From contig JAEZCS010000114.1 in assembly GCA_023433445.1 (NCBI GenBank), positions 1 through 20,625 on the forward strand: DNA of 20,625 nt, in the 5' to 3' direction. This document shows, piece by piece, positions 6,694 to 15,400 of the stretch (position 1 is the stretch's first letter; the number at the start of each line of letters is the position of its first letter). The notes under the pieces were generated by a model, which was not told where the DNA came from, did not search any database, and saw nothing but the letters and a program-made list of their open reading frames with translations. This DNA comes from Pseudomonadota bacterium. GTDB taxonomy: Bacteria; Pseudomonadota; Alphaproteobacteria; Sphingomonadales; Sphingomonadaceae. The translations under genes were made by a program, and so were the position numbers.

Positions 6694-8291
6694 GCGCGCC
6701 GGTTCTCGATACGAAGCTGTCGCCCGAAGGAGAGGGCTTTCGCGCGAACGCCGCGCATAATCGCGCCTTGGCCGAGGAGCTGCGCCAGAAAGTCGCCGCC
6801 GCTGCGCTGGGCGGTTCGGAAAGCGCCCGCGCCAAGCATGTGGCGCGCGGCAAGCTGTTGCCTCGTGATCGTGTCGAACGGCTGCTTGATCCGGGGTCGC
6901 CCTTCCTTGAGGTGGGGCAGCTTGCCGCCAACGGTCTTTATCATGACGATGTGCCCGGCGCCGGCATTATCGCGGGCATTGGCCGGGTGTCCGGCCGCCA
7001 GGTGATGATCCTGTGCAACGATGCGACGGTGAAGGGCGGCACCTATTATCCCTTGACCGTCAAGAAGCATCTGCGCGCGCAGGAGATTGCGCTCGAAAAC
7101 CGGCTTCCCTGCATCTATCTGGTCGACAGCGGCGGTGCGAACCTGCCCAATCAGGCGGAGGTGTTCCCCGACAAGGAGCATTTCGGCCGCATCTTCTACA
7201 ATCAGGCGAACCTGTCGGCACGCGGCATCCCGCAAATCGCCTGCGTCATGGGAAGCTGTACGGCGGGCGGCGCTTACGTCCCCGCCATGTCCGACGAAAC
7301 GGTGATCGTGCGCAATCAGGGGACGATCTTCCTTGCCGGGCCGCCGCTGGTGCAGGCGGCAACAGGCGAAGTCATTTCGGCCGAAGATCTGGGCGGCGGC
7401 GACCTGCATGGCCGCAAGTCCGGTGTGGTGGATCATGTCGCGGACTATGACGACCACGCGCTTTCGATCGTTCGCGACATCGTCTCGACCCTGCCGCCGG
7501 ACTTCCAACCCGACGTGAATTTGCGCGACGTGAAGCCGCCCAGATATGATCCGCGCGATCTCTACGGCATCGTGCCCCAGGACGTCCGCGCGCCCTATGA
7601 TGTGCGCGAGGTGATCGCGCGCATCGTCGACGGCAGCGAATTTCACGAGTTCAAGGCGCTTTATGGCACCACGCTCGTCTGCGGCTTTGCGCATATCTGG
7701 GGCATGCCGGTCGCCATCCTCGCCAATAACGGCGTCCTGTTCAGCGAAAGCGCGGTCAAGGGCGCGCATTTCATCGAGCTTGCCTGCCAGCGGCGCATTC
7801 CGCTGCTGTTCCTCCAGAATATCTCCGGCTTCATGGTCGGGGGGAAATATGAGGCGGAGGGGATTGCCAAGAATGGCGCGAAGCTGGTGACGGCGGTCGC
7901 GACGGCGCAGGTGCCCAAGATCACGCTACTGATCGGCGGAAGCTTCGGCGCGGGAAACTACGGCATGTGCGGCCGGGCCTATCAGCCGCGCTTCCTCTTC
8001 ACCTGGCCCAATGCGCGCATTTCGGTGATGGGTGGCGAGCAGGCCGCATCGGTGCTCGCCACCGTGCATCGCGACGCCGCCAAATGGTCGCTGGAGGAGG
8101 CGGAGGCCTTCAAGGCGCCGATCCGCGAAAAATATGAGCGGGAAGGCAGCCCCTATTATGCCACCGCCCGCCTGTGGGATGATGGCATCATCGATCCGGC
8201 GCAGACGCGCGACGTGCTGGGCCTCGCCTTCGCCGCGACGCTGAACGCGCCCATCGCCGAACGGCCGCAGTTCGGCATTTTCAGGATGTGA
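6690..8291 (+). CDS. mccB: 3-methylcrotonyl-CoA carboxylase, carboxyltransferase (beta) subunit
   Basis: This 533-residue protein has the normal size for the MCC/propionyl-CoA-carboxylase-type carboxyltransferase. It moves CO2 from carboxybiotin on the partner subunit to 3-methylcrotonyl-CoA, giving 3-methylglutaconyl-CoA. It opens with a helical leader (AEELRQKVAAAALGG, RGKLLPRDRVERLLD). Two crotonase-fold halves follow, with NDATVKGGTYYPLTVKKHLR, LVDSGGANLPNQ, GSCTAGGAYVPAMSDE, LPLLFLQNISGFMVG-like sequence and GGSFGAGNYGMCGRAY. The GANLPNQ and NISGFMVG wording is typical of methylcrotonyl-CoA rather than propionyl-CoA carboxylases. The start overlaps the ivd stop by four bases. The partner biotin subunit is encoded 42 bases downstream. 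It is equivalent to liuB. Confidence 0.95.
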   Translation: MSAPVLDTKLSPEGEGFRANAAHNRALAEELRQKVAAAALGGSESARAKHVARGKLLPRDRVERLLDPGSPFLEVGQLAANGLYHDDVPGAGIIAGIGRVSGRQVMILCNDATVKGGTYYPLTVKKHLRAQEIALENRLPCIYLVDSGGANLPNQAEVFPDKEHFGRIFYNQANLSARGIPQIACVMGSCTAGGAYVPAMSDETVIVRNQGTIFLAGPPLVQAATGEVISAEDLGGGDLHGRKSGVVDHVADYDDHALSIVRDIVSTLPPDFQPDVNLRDVKPPRYDPRDLYGIVPQDVRAPYDVREVIARIVDGSEFHEFKALYGTTLVCGFAHIWGMPVAILANNGVLFSESAVKGAHFIELACQRRIPLLFLQNISGFMVGGKYEAEGIAKNGAKLVTAVATAQVPKITLLIGGSFGAGNYGMCGRAYQPRFLFTWPNARISVMGGEQAASVLATVHRDAAKWSLEEAEAFKAPIREKYEREGSPYYATARLWDDGIIDPAQTRDVLGLAFAATLNAPIAERPQFGIFRM

Positions 8292-8321
8292 GGGCAGGAT
8301 GATCGCTCAGCATGACGAATT

Positions 8322-8327
8322 GGGGAG
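8322..8327 (+). promoter_or_regulatory. Ribosome binding site fixing the GTG start of the biotin subunit
   Basis: GGGGAG ends 6 bases before the GTG at 8334. There is no ATG in a useful position in that frame, so this site supports a GTG start. Confidence 0.65.
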
Positions 8328-8333
8328 ATCCTC

Positions 8334-10178
8334 GTGATCCAGTCTCTTCTCATCGCCAATCGCGGCGAAATCGCTTGCCGGATCATCCGCACCGCCCGGC
8401 GGCTGGGCGTTCGCACCGTCGCGGTCTATTCCGATGCCGACGCAGAAGCGCTGCACGTCCGTTCGGCGGACGAGGCGGTGCATATCGGGCCGTCGCCGGT
8501 TCGTGTATCCTATCTGTCGGGCGAAAAGATCATCGCTGCGGCCAGGGCCAGCGGCGCAGAAGCGGTTCATCCCGGCTATGGTTTCCTTTCGGAAAATGCC
8601 GAGTTCGCGCAGGCTGTCATCGATGCGGGGCTGATCTGGGTCGGGCCGAATCCATCATCCATTACCGCGATGGGCCTGAAGGACGCTGCCAAGGCGTTGA
8701 TGAACCAGGCGGGCGTGCCGACTACGCCAGGCTATATGGGCGATGATCAGTCGCCCGATCGTCTTCGGTCGGAGGCCGACGCAATAGGTTATCCCGTGCT
8801 GATCAAGGCGGTCGCGGGCGGCGGTGGCAAGGGCATGCGCAAGGTCGACAGCGCAGCCGACTTGGCCGACGCGCTGCTCTCCTGCCAGCGGGAGGCGGCT
8901 TCGAGCTTCGGTAATGACCATGTGCTCTTGGAAAAATGGATCACCAACCCGCGCCATATCGAAGTGCAGATATTTGGCGACAGTCATGGCAATGTCGTCC
9001 ATCTGTTCGAGCGCGACTGCTCGCTTCAACGTCGCCACCAGAAGGTGATCGAGGAAGCGCCCGCGCCTGGCATGGACGCTGAAACGCGCGCGGCGGTCTG
9101 TAAGGCGGCGGTTAATGCGGCGAAGGCCGTCGACTATGTCGGCGCGGGGACGGTCGAGTTCATTGCCGACGGCTCGGAGGGGCTCAAGGCTGATCGCATC
9201 TGGTTCATGGAGATGAACACCCGGCTGCAGGTTGAGCATCCCGTGACCGAGGCGATCACGGGCCAGGATCTTATCGAATGGCAGCTTCGGGTGGCTTGCG
9301 GAGAAAAGCTGCCGAAGACCCAGGATGAACTGTCGATCAACGGCTGGGCGATGGAAGCGCGCCTGTATGCCGAAGATCCGGCCAAGGGGTTCCTGCCCTC
9401 GATCGGCAGGCTCGAGACATTCGAGCTGGGTGATGAGACTGTCCGGGTCGATACCGGTGTAGAGCAGGGCGCGGAAATATCGTCCTTCTACGACCCGATG
9501 ATCGCCAAGGTCATCGCGCATGGATGGACCCGCGATGCCGCCCGCTCGGCGCTGGCGCGGGCTCTGGATGAATCCGCCGTCTGGCCGGTCAAGACCAATG
9601 CGGGTTTTCTGGTCAAGGCGCTGGAGCATCCCGATTTCGTGGCCGCGCGGCTCGACACTGGGCTGATCGCGCGCGCGGGGGAGGCGCTGATGCCGCCCGC
9701 CCGGCCGAGCGACGAAGCGCTGGCGGATGCGGCCGCCAGCCTGTCGCGGGGCGGCGGGCTTGCGGGCTTTCGTCTCAACGCCCCGGTGCGGCGCGAAGGG
9801 ACATTCCTGCTGGATGGTGAGGCGGTGACGATCGCCTATGATCCGCGTCAGGGCGGCGATGGCGCAGACGATGTGCTGGTGGCGGAAGGCGGGCAGCTAT
9901 GGCGTCTCGCGCATTGGCGCGCTGGTGGCATGGCGGGCGCGGACGCCTCGGACGGTGTGATCCTGTCGCCGATGCCGGGGCGCATCATCGCCGTCGCCGT
10001 GGCGGCAGGGGAGGCCGTGACGAAGGGCCAGAAGTTGTTGACGCTGGAAGCCATGAAGATGGAGCATAGCCTGGTCGCGCCCTTCGACGGCTTGATCGCA
10101 CAGCTCGACGCCAGCGAAGGCGGGCAGGTGAGCGAAGGCGCGCTGCTGGTGAAGATAGAGAAGGGGGAGGGCGCCTGA
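8334..10178 (+). CDS. mccA: 3-methylcrotonyl-CoA carboxylase, biotin carboxylase/biotin carrier (alpha) subunit
   Basis: This 614-residue protein starts at GTG behind a GGGGAG Shine-Dalgarno. The biotin carboxylase domain covers about residues 1-445: SLLIANRGEIACRIIRTARR at the start, HPGYGFLSENAEFA, the ATP-grasp loop GGGGKGMRKV (about 161-170), ERDCSLQRRHQKVIEEAP, and MEMNTRLQVEHPVTE. A linker region follows. A C-terminal biotinyl domain has EAMKMEHS with the biotin-accepting Lys575. It carboxylates biotin with bicarbonate and ATP, and the mccB product transfers the carboxyl group. Propionyl- and geranyl-CoA carboxylase alpha subunits look similar; the neighbouring ivd and mccB favour the leucine pathway. 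The stop overlaps the next start (TGATG). It is equivalent to liuD. Confidence 0.95.
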   Translation: MIQSLLIANRGEIACRIIRTARRLGVRTVAVYSDADAEALHVRSADEAVHIGPSPVRVSYLSGEKIIAAARASGAEAVHPGYGFLSENAEFAQAVIDAGLIWVGPNPSSITAMGLKDAAKALMNQAGVPTTPGYMGDDQSPDRLRSEADAIGYPVLIKAVAGGGGKGMRKVDSAADLADALLSCQREAASSFGNDHVLLEKWITNPRHIEVQIFGDSHGNVVHLFERDCSLQRRHQKVIEEAPAPGMDAETRAAVCKAAVNAAKAVDYVGAGTVEFIADGSEGLKADRIWFMEMNTRLQVEHPVTEAITGQDLIEWQLRVACGEKLPKTQDELSINGWAMEARLYAEDPAKGFLPSIGRLETFELGDETVRVDTGVEQGAEISSFYDPMIAKVIAHGWTRDAARSALARALDESAVWPVKTNAGFLVKALEHPDFVAARLDTGLIARAGEALMPPARPSDEALADAAASLSRGGGLAGFRLNAPVRREGTFLLDGEAVTIAYDPRQGGDGADDVLVAEGGQLWRLAHWRAGGMAGADASDGVILSPMPGRIIAVAVAAGEAVTKGQKLLTLEAMKMEHSLVAPFDGLIAQLDASEGGQVSEGALLVKIEKGEGA

Positions 10179-10630
10179 TGGCGGGCAAGTTTTTCGACCA
10201 GTTGCAAGTGGGTGAGACGCTGCGCCACGAAATCCGCCGCACGGTGACGGAGACGGACAACCTCCTCTTTTCAACCATGACCCATAACCCGCAGCCGCTG
10301 CACATCGACGCAGAGGCCGCAAAGGCCAGTGAGTTCGGTCAGATCCTCGTCAACGGCACCTTCACCTTCGCCTTGATGATCGGCTTGTCGGTCGGCGACA
10401 CGACGCTGGGAACGCTGATCGCCAACCTTGGCTATGACAAGCTGGTCATGCCGAAACCCGTCTTCATCGGCGACACGCTCCATGCCGAGACCGAGGTGAT
10501 GGAGCTGAGGGCCAGCAAGTCCCGCCCCGGCGCGGGCATCGTCACCTTCTCGCATCGCCTGATCAATCAGCGTGGCGAGATTGTGTGCCAATGCCTGCGC
10601 ATGGCCTTGATCAAGGGCAGCGAGACCTGA
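10178..10630 (+). CDS. MaoC-family (hot-dog fold) acyl-CoA hydratase, candidate methylglutaconyl-CoA hydratase
   Basis: This 150-residue single hot-dog domain begins on the last base of the mccA stop (TGATG), so it is coupled to the operon. The hydratase-2/MaoC motif lies at residues 32-44 (STMTHNPQPLHID). His42 is at the catalytic histidine position. The position five residues before it, Asp in the canonical GD-x-NP-x-H motif, is Asn37. NGTFTFALMIGLSVGDTT and KPVFIGDTLHAETEV match MaoC dehydratases. Its place after ivd-mccB-mccA suggests it hydrates 3-methylglutaconyl-CoA to an HMG-CoA, replacing crotonase-type LiuC. A MaoC gene in a similar cluster (Rv2498c-Rv2502c) of Mycobacterium tuberculosis is a known parallel. 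The exact reaction and stereochemistry are inference. Confidence 0.85.
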   Translation: MAGKFFDQLQVGETLRHEIRRTVTETDNLLFSTMTHNPQPLHIDAEAAKASEFGQILVNGTFTFALMIGLSVGDTTLGTLIANLGYDKLVMPKPVFIGDTLHAETEVMELRASKSRPGAGIVTFSHRLINQRGEIVCQCLRMALIKGSET

Positions 10631-10689
10631 GGTCACGCCATTTCCTTGCATCGCCAAATCCCCTTACGGTAGGGAGGCTGCCAGAATAG

Positions 10690-10705
10690 ATCGCAAGTGT
10701 GCGAT
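10690..10705. promoter_or_regulatory. Perfect inverted repeat upstream of the KstD-like flavoprotein
   Basis: ATCGCA (10690-10695), 4 bases, then TGCGAT (10700-10705) form a 16-bp dyad, 42 bases before the proposed ATG of the flavoprotein. It looks like an operator for a dimeric repressor, or a leader hairpin. It hints that this gene is regulated apart from the leucine operon ending at 10630. Confidence 0.4.
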
Positions 10706-10747
10706 TATCTGCGGCAGGGTTCGCAGGAAGGGCAAGGCGTTTCGGTG

Positions 10748-12382
10748 ATGGCTAAAGCAGATTTTATCGTTGTGGGAACGGGCGCAGGCGGCCTTGCAGG
10801 TGCGATATCCGCGAAACTGAACGGCCTGAACCCCATCATCATCGAAAAGGCTTCCAGCTGGGGTGGCACCAGCGCCTTGTCGGGCGGCGGCGTCTGGATT
10901 CCCAACAATCACCTCATGAAGCGGGACGGGATCGAAGACAGTTTCGACGCCGCGCTCGCCTATATGGAAGCAACGATCGGCGATGTCGGCCCATCGAGCA
11001 GCCGGGAGCGCAAGACCGCCTATCTGAATGTCGGCCCGGACATGGTGCGCGGACTGGAAGCGCAAGGCTTGGGCTGGCGCCGTGCGCCGCGATATCCCGA
11101 CTATCATCAGGATCAACCCGGCGCGCGCGTGGGCCGCACGCTGGAGGGGGAGAGCTTCGACGGGAAGAAACTGAACGGCTGGCGCAAATCCCTGCGGAGC
11201 TCCGGGCTACCCGCGATGGTGATGAGCACTGACGACGCACCCCAAATTCCGACCATGTTCCGCTCGCTCAAGTCATTTTCCGCCGCGATGCGCATGATGG
11301 GACGGACAGCGATCTGGCGGGTCCGGGGGCGCGACCCGCTTTCGATGGGCTCTACGCTGGTCGCGCAGCTGATGGCGATCGTCCAGAGGCTGGAGATCCC
11401 CGTGCTGCTCGACACGCCGCTCAAGTCCCTGATCCAGGACGGCGACCGGGTCGTGGGCGTCGTGGCGGGAGAGGGGGCCGCCGAGCAGCGGATCATGGCC
11501 CCGCACGGCGTCTTGCTCGCGACGGGCGGCTTTGCCAAGAACAGCAGCTATCGCAAGCAGTTTCAGGACGTGGATGGCCGATGGAGCCCGGCCAGCCCTG
11601 ACGATACGGGCGACGGCCAGCAGATCGGGGCGCAGGCTGGAGCTGATCTCGCGTTGATGGACGCTGCCACCTGGTATCCGGTTTCGATCCTGCCTGATGG
11701 CACGATCAATGTCGGCATCTGGGAGCGTACGCTGCCCGGATCGATCATCGTCGATGCGTCGGGCCAACGCTACACGAATGAAGCGGCGTCCTATGTAAAT
11801 GCAGGCCGCGCCATGCTGGACCGTGACAAGAGCGTTAGCGCGGTGCCAAGCTGGCTGATCTTCGACAACCGCTACCGCAGCCGCTATTTCTTTGGATCCA
11901 CGCCCCCCGGTGTGAACGGCGAATTCCTGAAGAGCGGTTTCTTCATCAAGGCGCCGACGCTCGACCAACTGGCGGAGAAATGCGGGATCGACGCGGCCGG
12001 ACTGAACCGCACGGTGCAACGGGTAAATGCCATGGCGCAAACAGGGGTCGATGAAGATTTCGGGCGTGGCGACAATGTCTACGATCAATATTATGGTGAT
12101 CCGCGCAACCGGCCCAACCCGTCATTCGGCCCCATCGACCAGGCACCATATTACGCCACCCGCTTTTATCCGGGCGATCTCAGCACCAAGGGCGGATTGA
12201 TGGCGGACGAACATGCCAGAGTGCTCCGCGCGGATGGCAGCGTGATCGAAGGACTTTACGCCGTTGGCAACTGCGCCGCACCGGTAATGGGCAGGACCTA
12301 TCCGGGGGCAGGGGCGACGCTGGGCCCCGCCATGGTGTTCGCCTGGATCGCCGGCAAGCATGCCGCTGCAAAGGTCGGGTAA
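10748..12382 (+). CDS. FAD-dependent oxidoreductase, 3-ketosteroid delta-1-dehydrogenase-like
   Basis: This is a 544-residue protein from the ATG at 10748. That start is preferred over an in-frame GTG at 10697 because the dinucleotide-binding strand begins at once (ADFIVVGTGAGGLAGAISAK, about residues 4-23). Further landmarks are EKASSWGGTSALSGGGVWIP, LLATGGFAKNS, PSWLIFDNRYRSRY, APYYATRFYPGDLSTKGG (from about residue 466) and the C-terminal FAD loop GLYAVGNC...YPGAGATLGPAMVFAWIAG. This is the FAD_binding_2 superfamily, closest in style to 3-ketosteroid dehydrogenases, which introduce a 1,2 double bond in the A-ring. No other steroid genes are visible, and I could not assign the active-site tyrosines by eye. 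The substrate may be another cyclic ketone or alkene. A dyad at 10690-10705 precedes it, and it converges on putA with 42 bases between stops. Confidence 0.85.
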   Translation: MAKADFIVVGTGAGGLAGAISAKLNGLNPIIIEKASSWGGTSALSGGGVWIPNNHLMKRDGIEDSFDAALAYMEATIGDVGPSSSRERKTAYLNVGPDMVRGLEAQGLGWRRAPRYPDYHQDQPGARVGRTLEGESFDGKKLNGWRKSLRSSGLPAMVMSTDDAPQIPTMFRSLKSFSAAMRMMGRTAIWRVRGRDPLSMGSTLVAQLMAIVQRLEIPVLLDTPLKSLIQDGDRVVGVVAGEGAAEQRIMAPHGVLLATGGFAKNSSYRKQFQDVDGRWSPASPDDTGDGQQIGAQAGADLALMDAATWYPVSILPDGTINVGIWERTLPGSIIVDASGQRYTNEAASYVNAGRAMLDRDKSVSAVPSWLIFDNRYRSRYFFGSTPPGVNGEFLKSGFFIKAPTLDQLAEKCGIDAAGLNRTVQRVNAMAQTGVDEDFGRGDNVYDQYYGDPRNRPNPSFGPIDQAPYYATRFYPGDLSTKGGLMADEHARVLRADGSVIEGLYAVGNCAAPVMGRTYPGAGATLGPAMVFAWIAGKHAAAKVG

Positions 12383-12424
12383 GCTTCTCGCCGATCCATG
12401 GCGGCCCTCCACCGCCCGCGCGGA

Positions 12425-15400
12425 TTACCCGATCATCATCAGGCTGGCGTTGCCACCGGCGGCCGTGGTGTTGATCGATATCGACACTTCTTCAAGCAGC
12501 CAGTCGCAATGATAGGCGAGCGGTCGGTCCTGATCGGCCGCATGCACCGATATGATCGGACCGGGCATCGCCGCTGCTTCCGCCACCGCCTGAGCCACCG
12601 CATTTGCGTCTCCCTCCACCAGGACGACGGAACAGGTGCCGTCTCCGGTGTCTGAAAATTGAGCGGCGACATTGGGCGGCAGATCGGCAGGCAGCGCCTC
12701 TGTCACCACGCCCCGGTTGCCGGTCGCCAGCACCGCCGCCATCTGTTCGAACAAGCCGTGCGGCGTCTTGGGCTTCATCCCTATCTGGCCACGGGGGTGG
12801 AGGCTGTAAAAGTTGCTCTCCCCCACTGGTCCCGGCAGCGTCAGTTCTGTTCCCAAGGCGGAGGCAGCGGCATAGTCGCGGGCTTTCGCCGCGCAGCCCC
12901 CTTCTCCCTTCGCATCCAGCCAGTTGGCGAACGCATGGATCGGCGAAGCGGGATGCTGTGCCCGGTGATGCGAGGCGGGCGGCCGGGCCACCAGCCGGTT
13001 GAGGTATAGCGGTCCGCCCGCCTTCGGGCCTGTCCCGGACAATCCCCGCCCGCCGAACGGCTGGACGCCCACGATCGCGCCGATCATATTGCGGTTCACG
13101 TAGAGATTGCCCGCCTTCACGCGCGCCGTGACATGCGCGCTGGTCTCATCCAGCCGGGTGTGCAGGCCAAAGGTCAGCCCATAGCCCGTCGCGTTGATCG
13201 CATCGATCAGCGCGTCCAGCCGCTCGCGCCGGAAACGCACCACATGCAGGACGGGCCCGAAAACTTCCTGTTCGAGCTCCGCGATACTGTCGATCTCTAT
13301 GATGGTCGGCGCGACGAAGGTGCCATATGCCGCTTCTGCAGGAAGGGTGAGTTGATCGACACGCGCCCCGCGCTCGCGCATCTTTGCGATATGCTTCTCG
13401 ATCCCGGCCTTCGCTTGCCCCGTGATCACCGGACCGATGTCGACCTTCAACGCATCCGGTCGGCCAACGCGCATCTCGCGCAGCGCACGCTTCAGCATGA
13501 GGAGGATGCGATCGGCCACCTCCTCCTGAAGGCAGAGGACGCGCAGCGCGGAGCAGCGCTGGCCAGCACTGTCGAAAGCCGAAACCAGCACGTCCGCCAC
13601 GACTTGTTCTGCAAGAGCGGACGAGTCGACGATCATCGCATTCTGTCCGCCTGTTTCAGCGACCAGGGGGATGGGCCGTCCGGCAGTGGAAAGCCGCTTG
13701 GCAAGCTCACCCTGAATCAGCCGCGCGACAGCGGTAGACCCGGTGAACATGACGCCTGCGGTGTCCGGCGCGGCCACCAGGGCACTGCCCAATGCCCCAT
13801 CGCCGGGGGTCAGCTGAAGGGCGTGGGCCGGCACCCCCGCCTCATGCAGCAGGCGCACTGCCTCTGCCGCAATCAACGGGGTTTGTCCCGCCGGTTTGGC
13901 GAGCACCGGATTGCCCGCGACGAGGGCGGCAGAGACTTGCCCGGTGAAGATCGCCAAGGGGAAATTCCACGGGCTGATGCAGATGATCGGCCCTAAAGGC
14001 CGTTGTTCCACTCCGAAGTTCGTCCGTGCCTGCACCGCATAATAGCGCAGGAAATCGATGGCTTCGCGCACCTCGGCGATGGCATTGGGCAGCGACTTTC
14101 CCGCCTCGCGGATCAGCAGGCCGAGCAGGATCGGCATGCGCGCCTGCATCGCGTCGGCGGCGCGCTCCAATATCGCGGCGCGCTCTTCCACAGGCTTGCC
14201 GCCCCAGTCCGACGACGCGGCATGGGCGACTAGGGCGGCGGCATCTTCGGCAGCCAGTTCCACGACCGTGCCGACCATGTCCCGATGATCGGCGGGGTTG
14301 ACGATTGCGCGCGGCTTGCCTGAACCGAAAGTCGGCGCTGCCGCCCAGCCTGTCTCTGCGCTTTCCACAAGGGCCTGCGACAGTGCGGCGAGCGTTGCCT
14401 CGTCGCTTAAATCAAAGCCCGCCGAATTGCGCCGATCAGGATAGATATGAGCAGGCAACGCGATCTGGTGATGCCTGGCTCCTGGGTCGGGCATGGCGCG
14501 GACCAGTTCGGCCGGATCCGCGATCAAATCTTCCAGCCGAACCGTCGGGTCACCAATGCGGTGAACAAAGGAGGAGTTGGCGCCATTTTCAAGCAGGCGG
14601 CGGACAAGATAGGCCAGGAGCGTCTCGTGCGTGCCCACCGGCGCATAGATGCGGCACGGGCGGTCGAGCTTCTCCTTGCCCACCACTTGCTCGTATAGCG
14701 GCTCTCCCATGCCGTGCAGGCATTGAAACTCATATTGGCCGATGCTGAAATCCGGCCCCGCGATGCGGTAGATGGTCGCGAGCGTCTGGGCATTATGCGT
14801 TGCGAACTGCGGGGAGACGGCATCGGGCGCCGCAAGCAGCTTTTGCGCGCACGCAATATAGGCGACGTCGGTGTGCAGCTTGCGCGTGTAGACCGGAAAG
14901 TCGGCAAGGCCATCCACTTGGGCGCGCTTGATTTCCGCGTCCCAATAGGCGCCTTTCACCAATCGGACCATCATGCGCCGCCCGGACTGCCGGGCAAGGT
15001 CGATGATCCAATCGATGACGAACGGGCAGCGCTTGCCATAGGCCTGGATGACGAAGCCCAAACCGTCCCATCCGGCAAGGTCGCTATCGACTGCCAGGCT
15101 TTCGAGCAGATCGAGAGAAAGCTCCAGCCGGTCCATCTCTTCGGCATCGATGTTGAGCCCGATGTCATAGCTTTTGGCGAGCAGGGCGAGCTGCCTGACG
15201 CGGGGCAGCAGTTCCCCCATGACCCGTTCGGCCTGTGCACGGACATAGCGGGGATGAAGCGCGGACAGCTTGATCGAAATGCCGGGGCCTTCATACACGC
15301 CGCGCTTGCCTGCCGCCTTTCCGATCGCGTGAATGGCGCGCTCATAGTCGGCAAAATAGCGGTCGGCATCCGCAGCGGTCACCGCCGCCTCACCCAGCAT

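Noticed and set aside
12400..12416. GGCGG...CCGCC hairpin between the flavoprotein and putA stops as a terminator
   Set aside because: The stem has only 5 bp with no T-tract; such short GC stems are expected by chance in this base composition.
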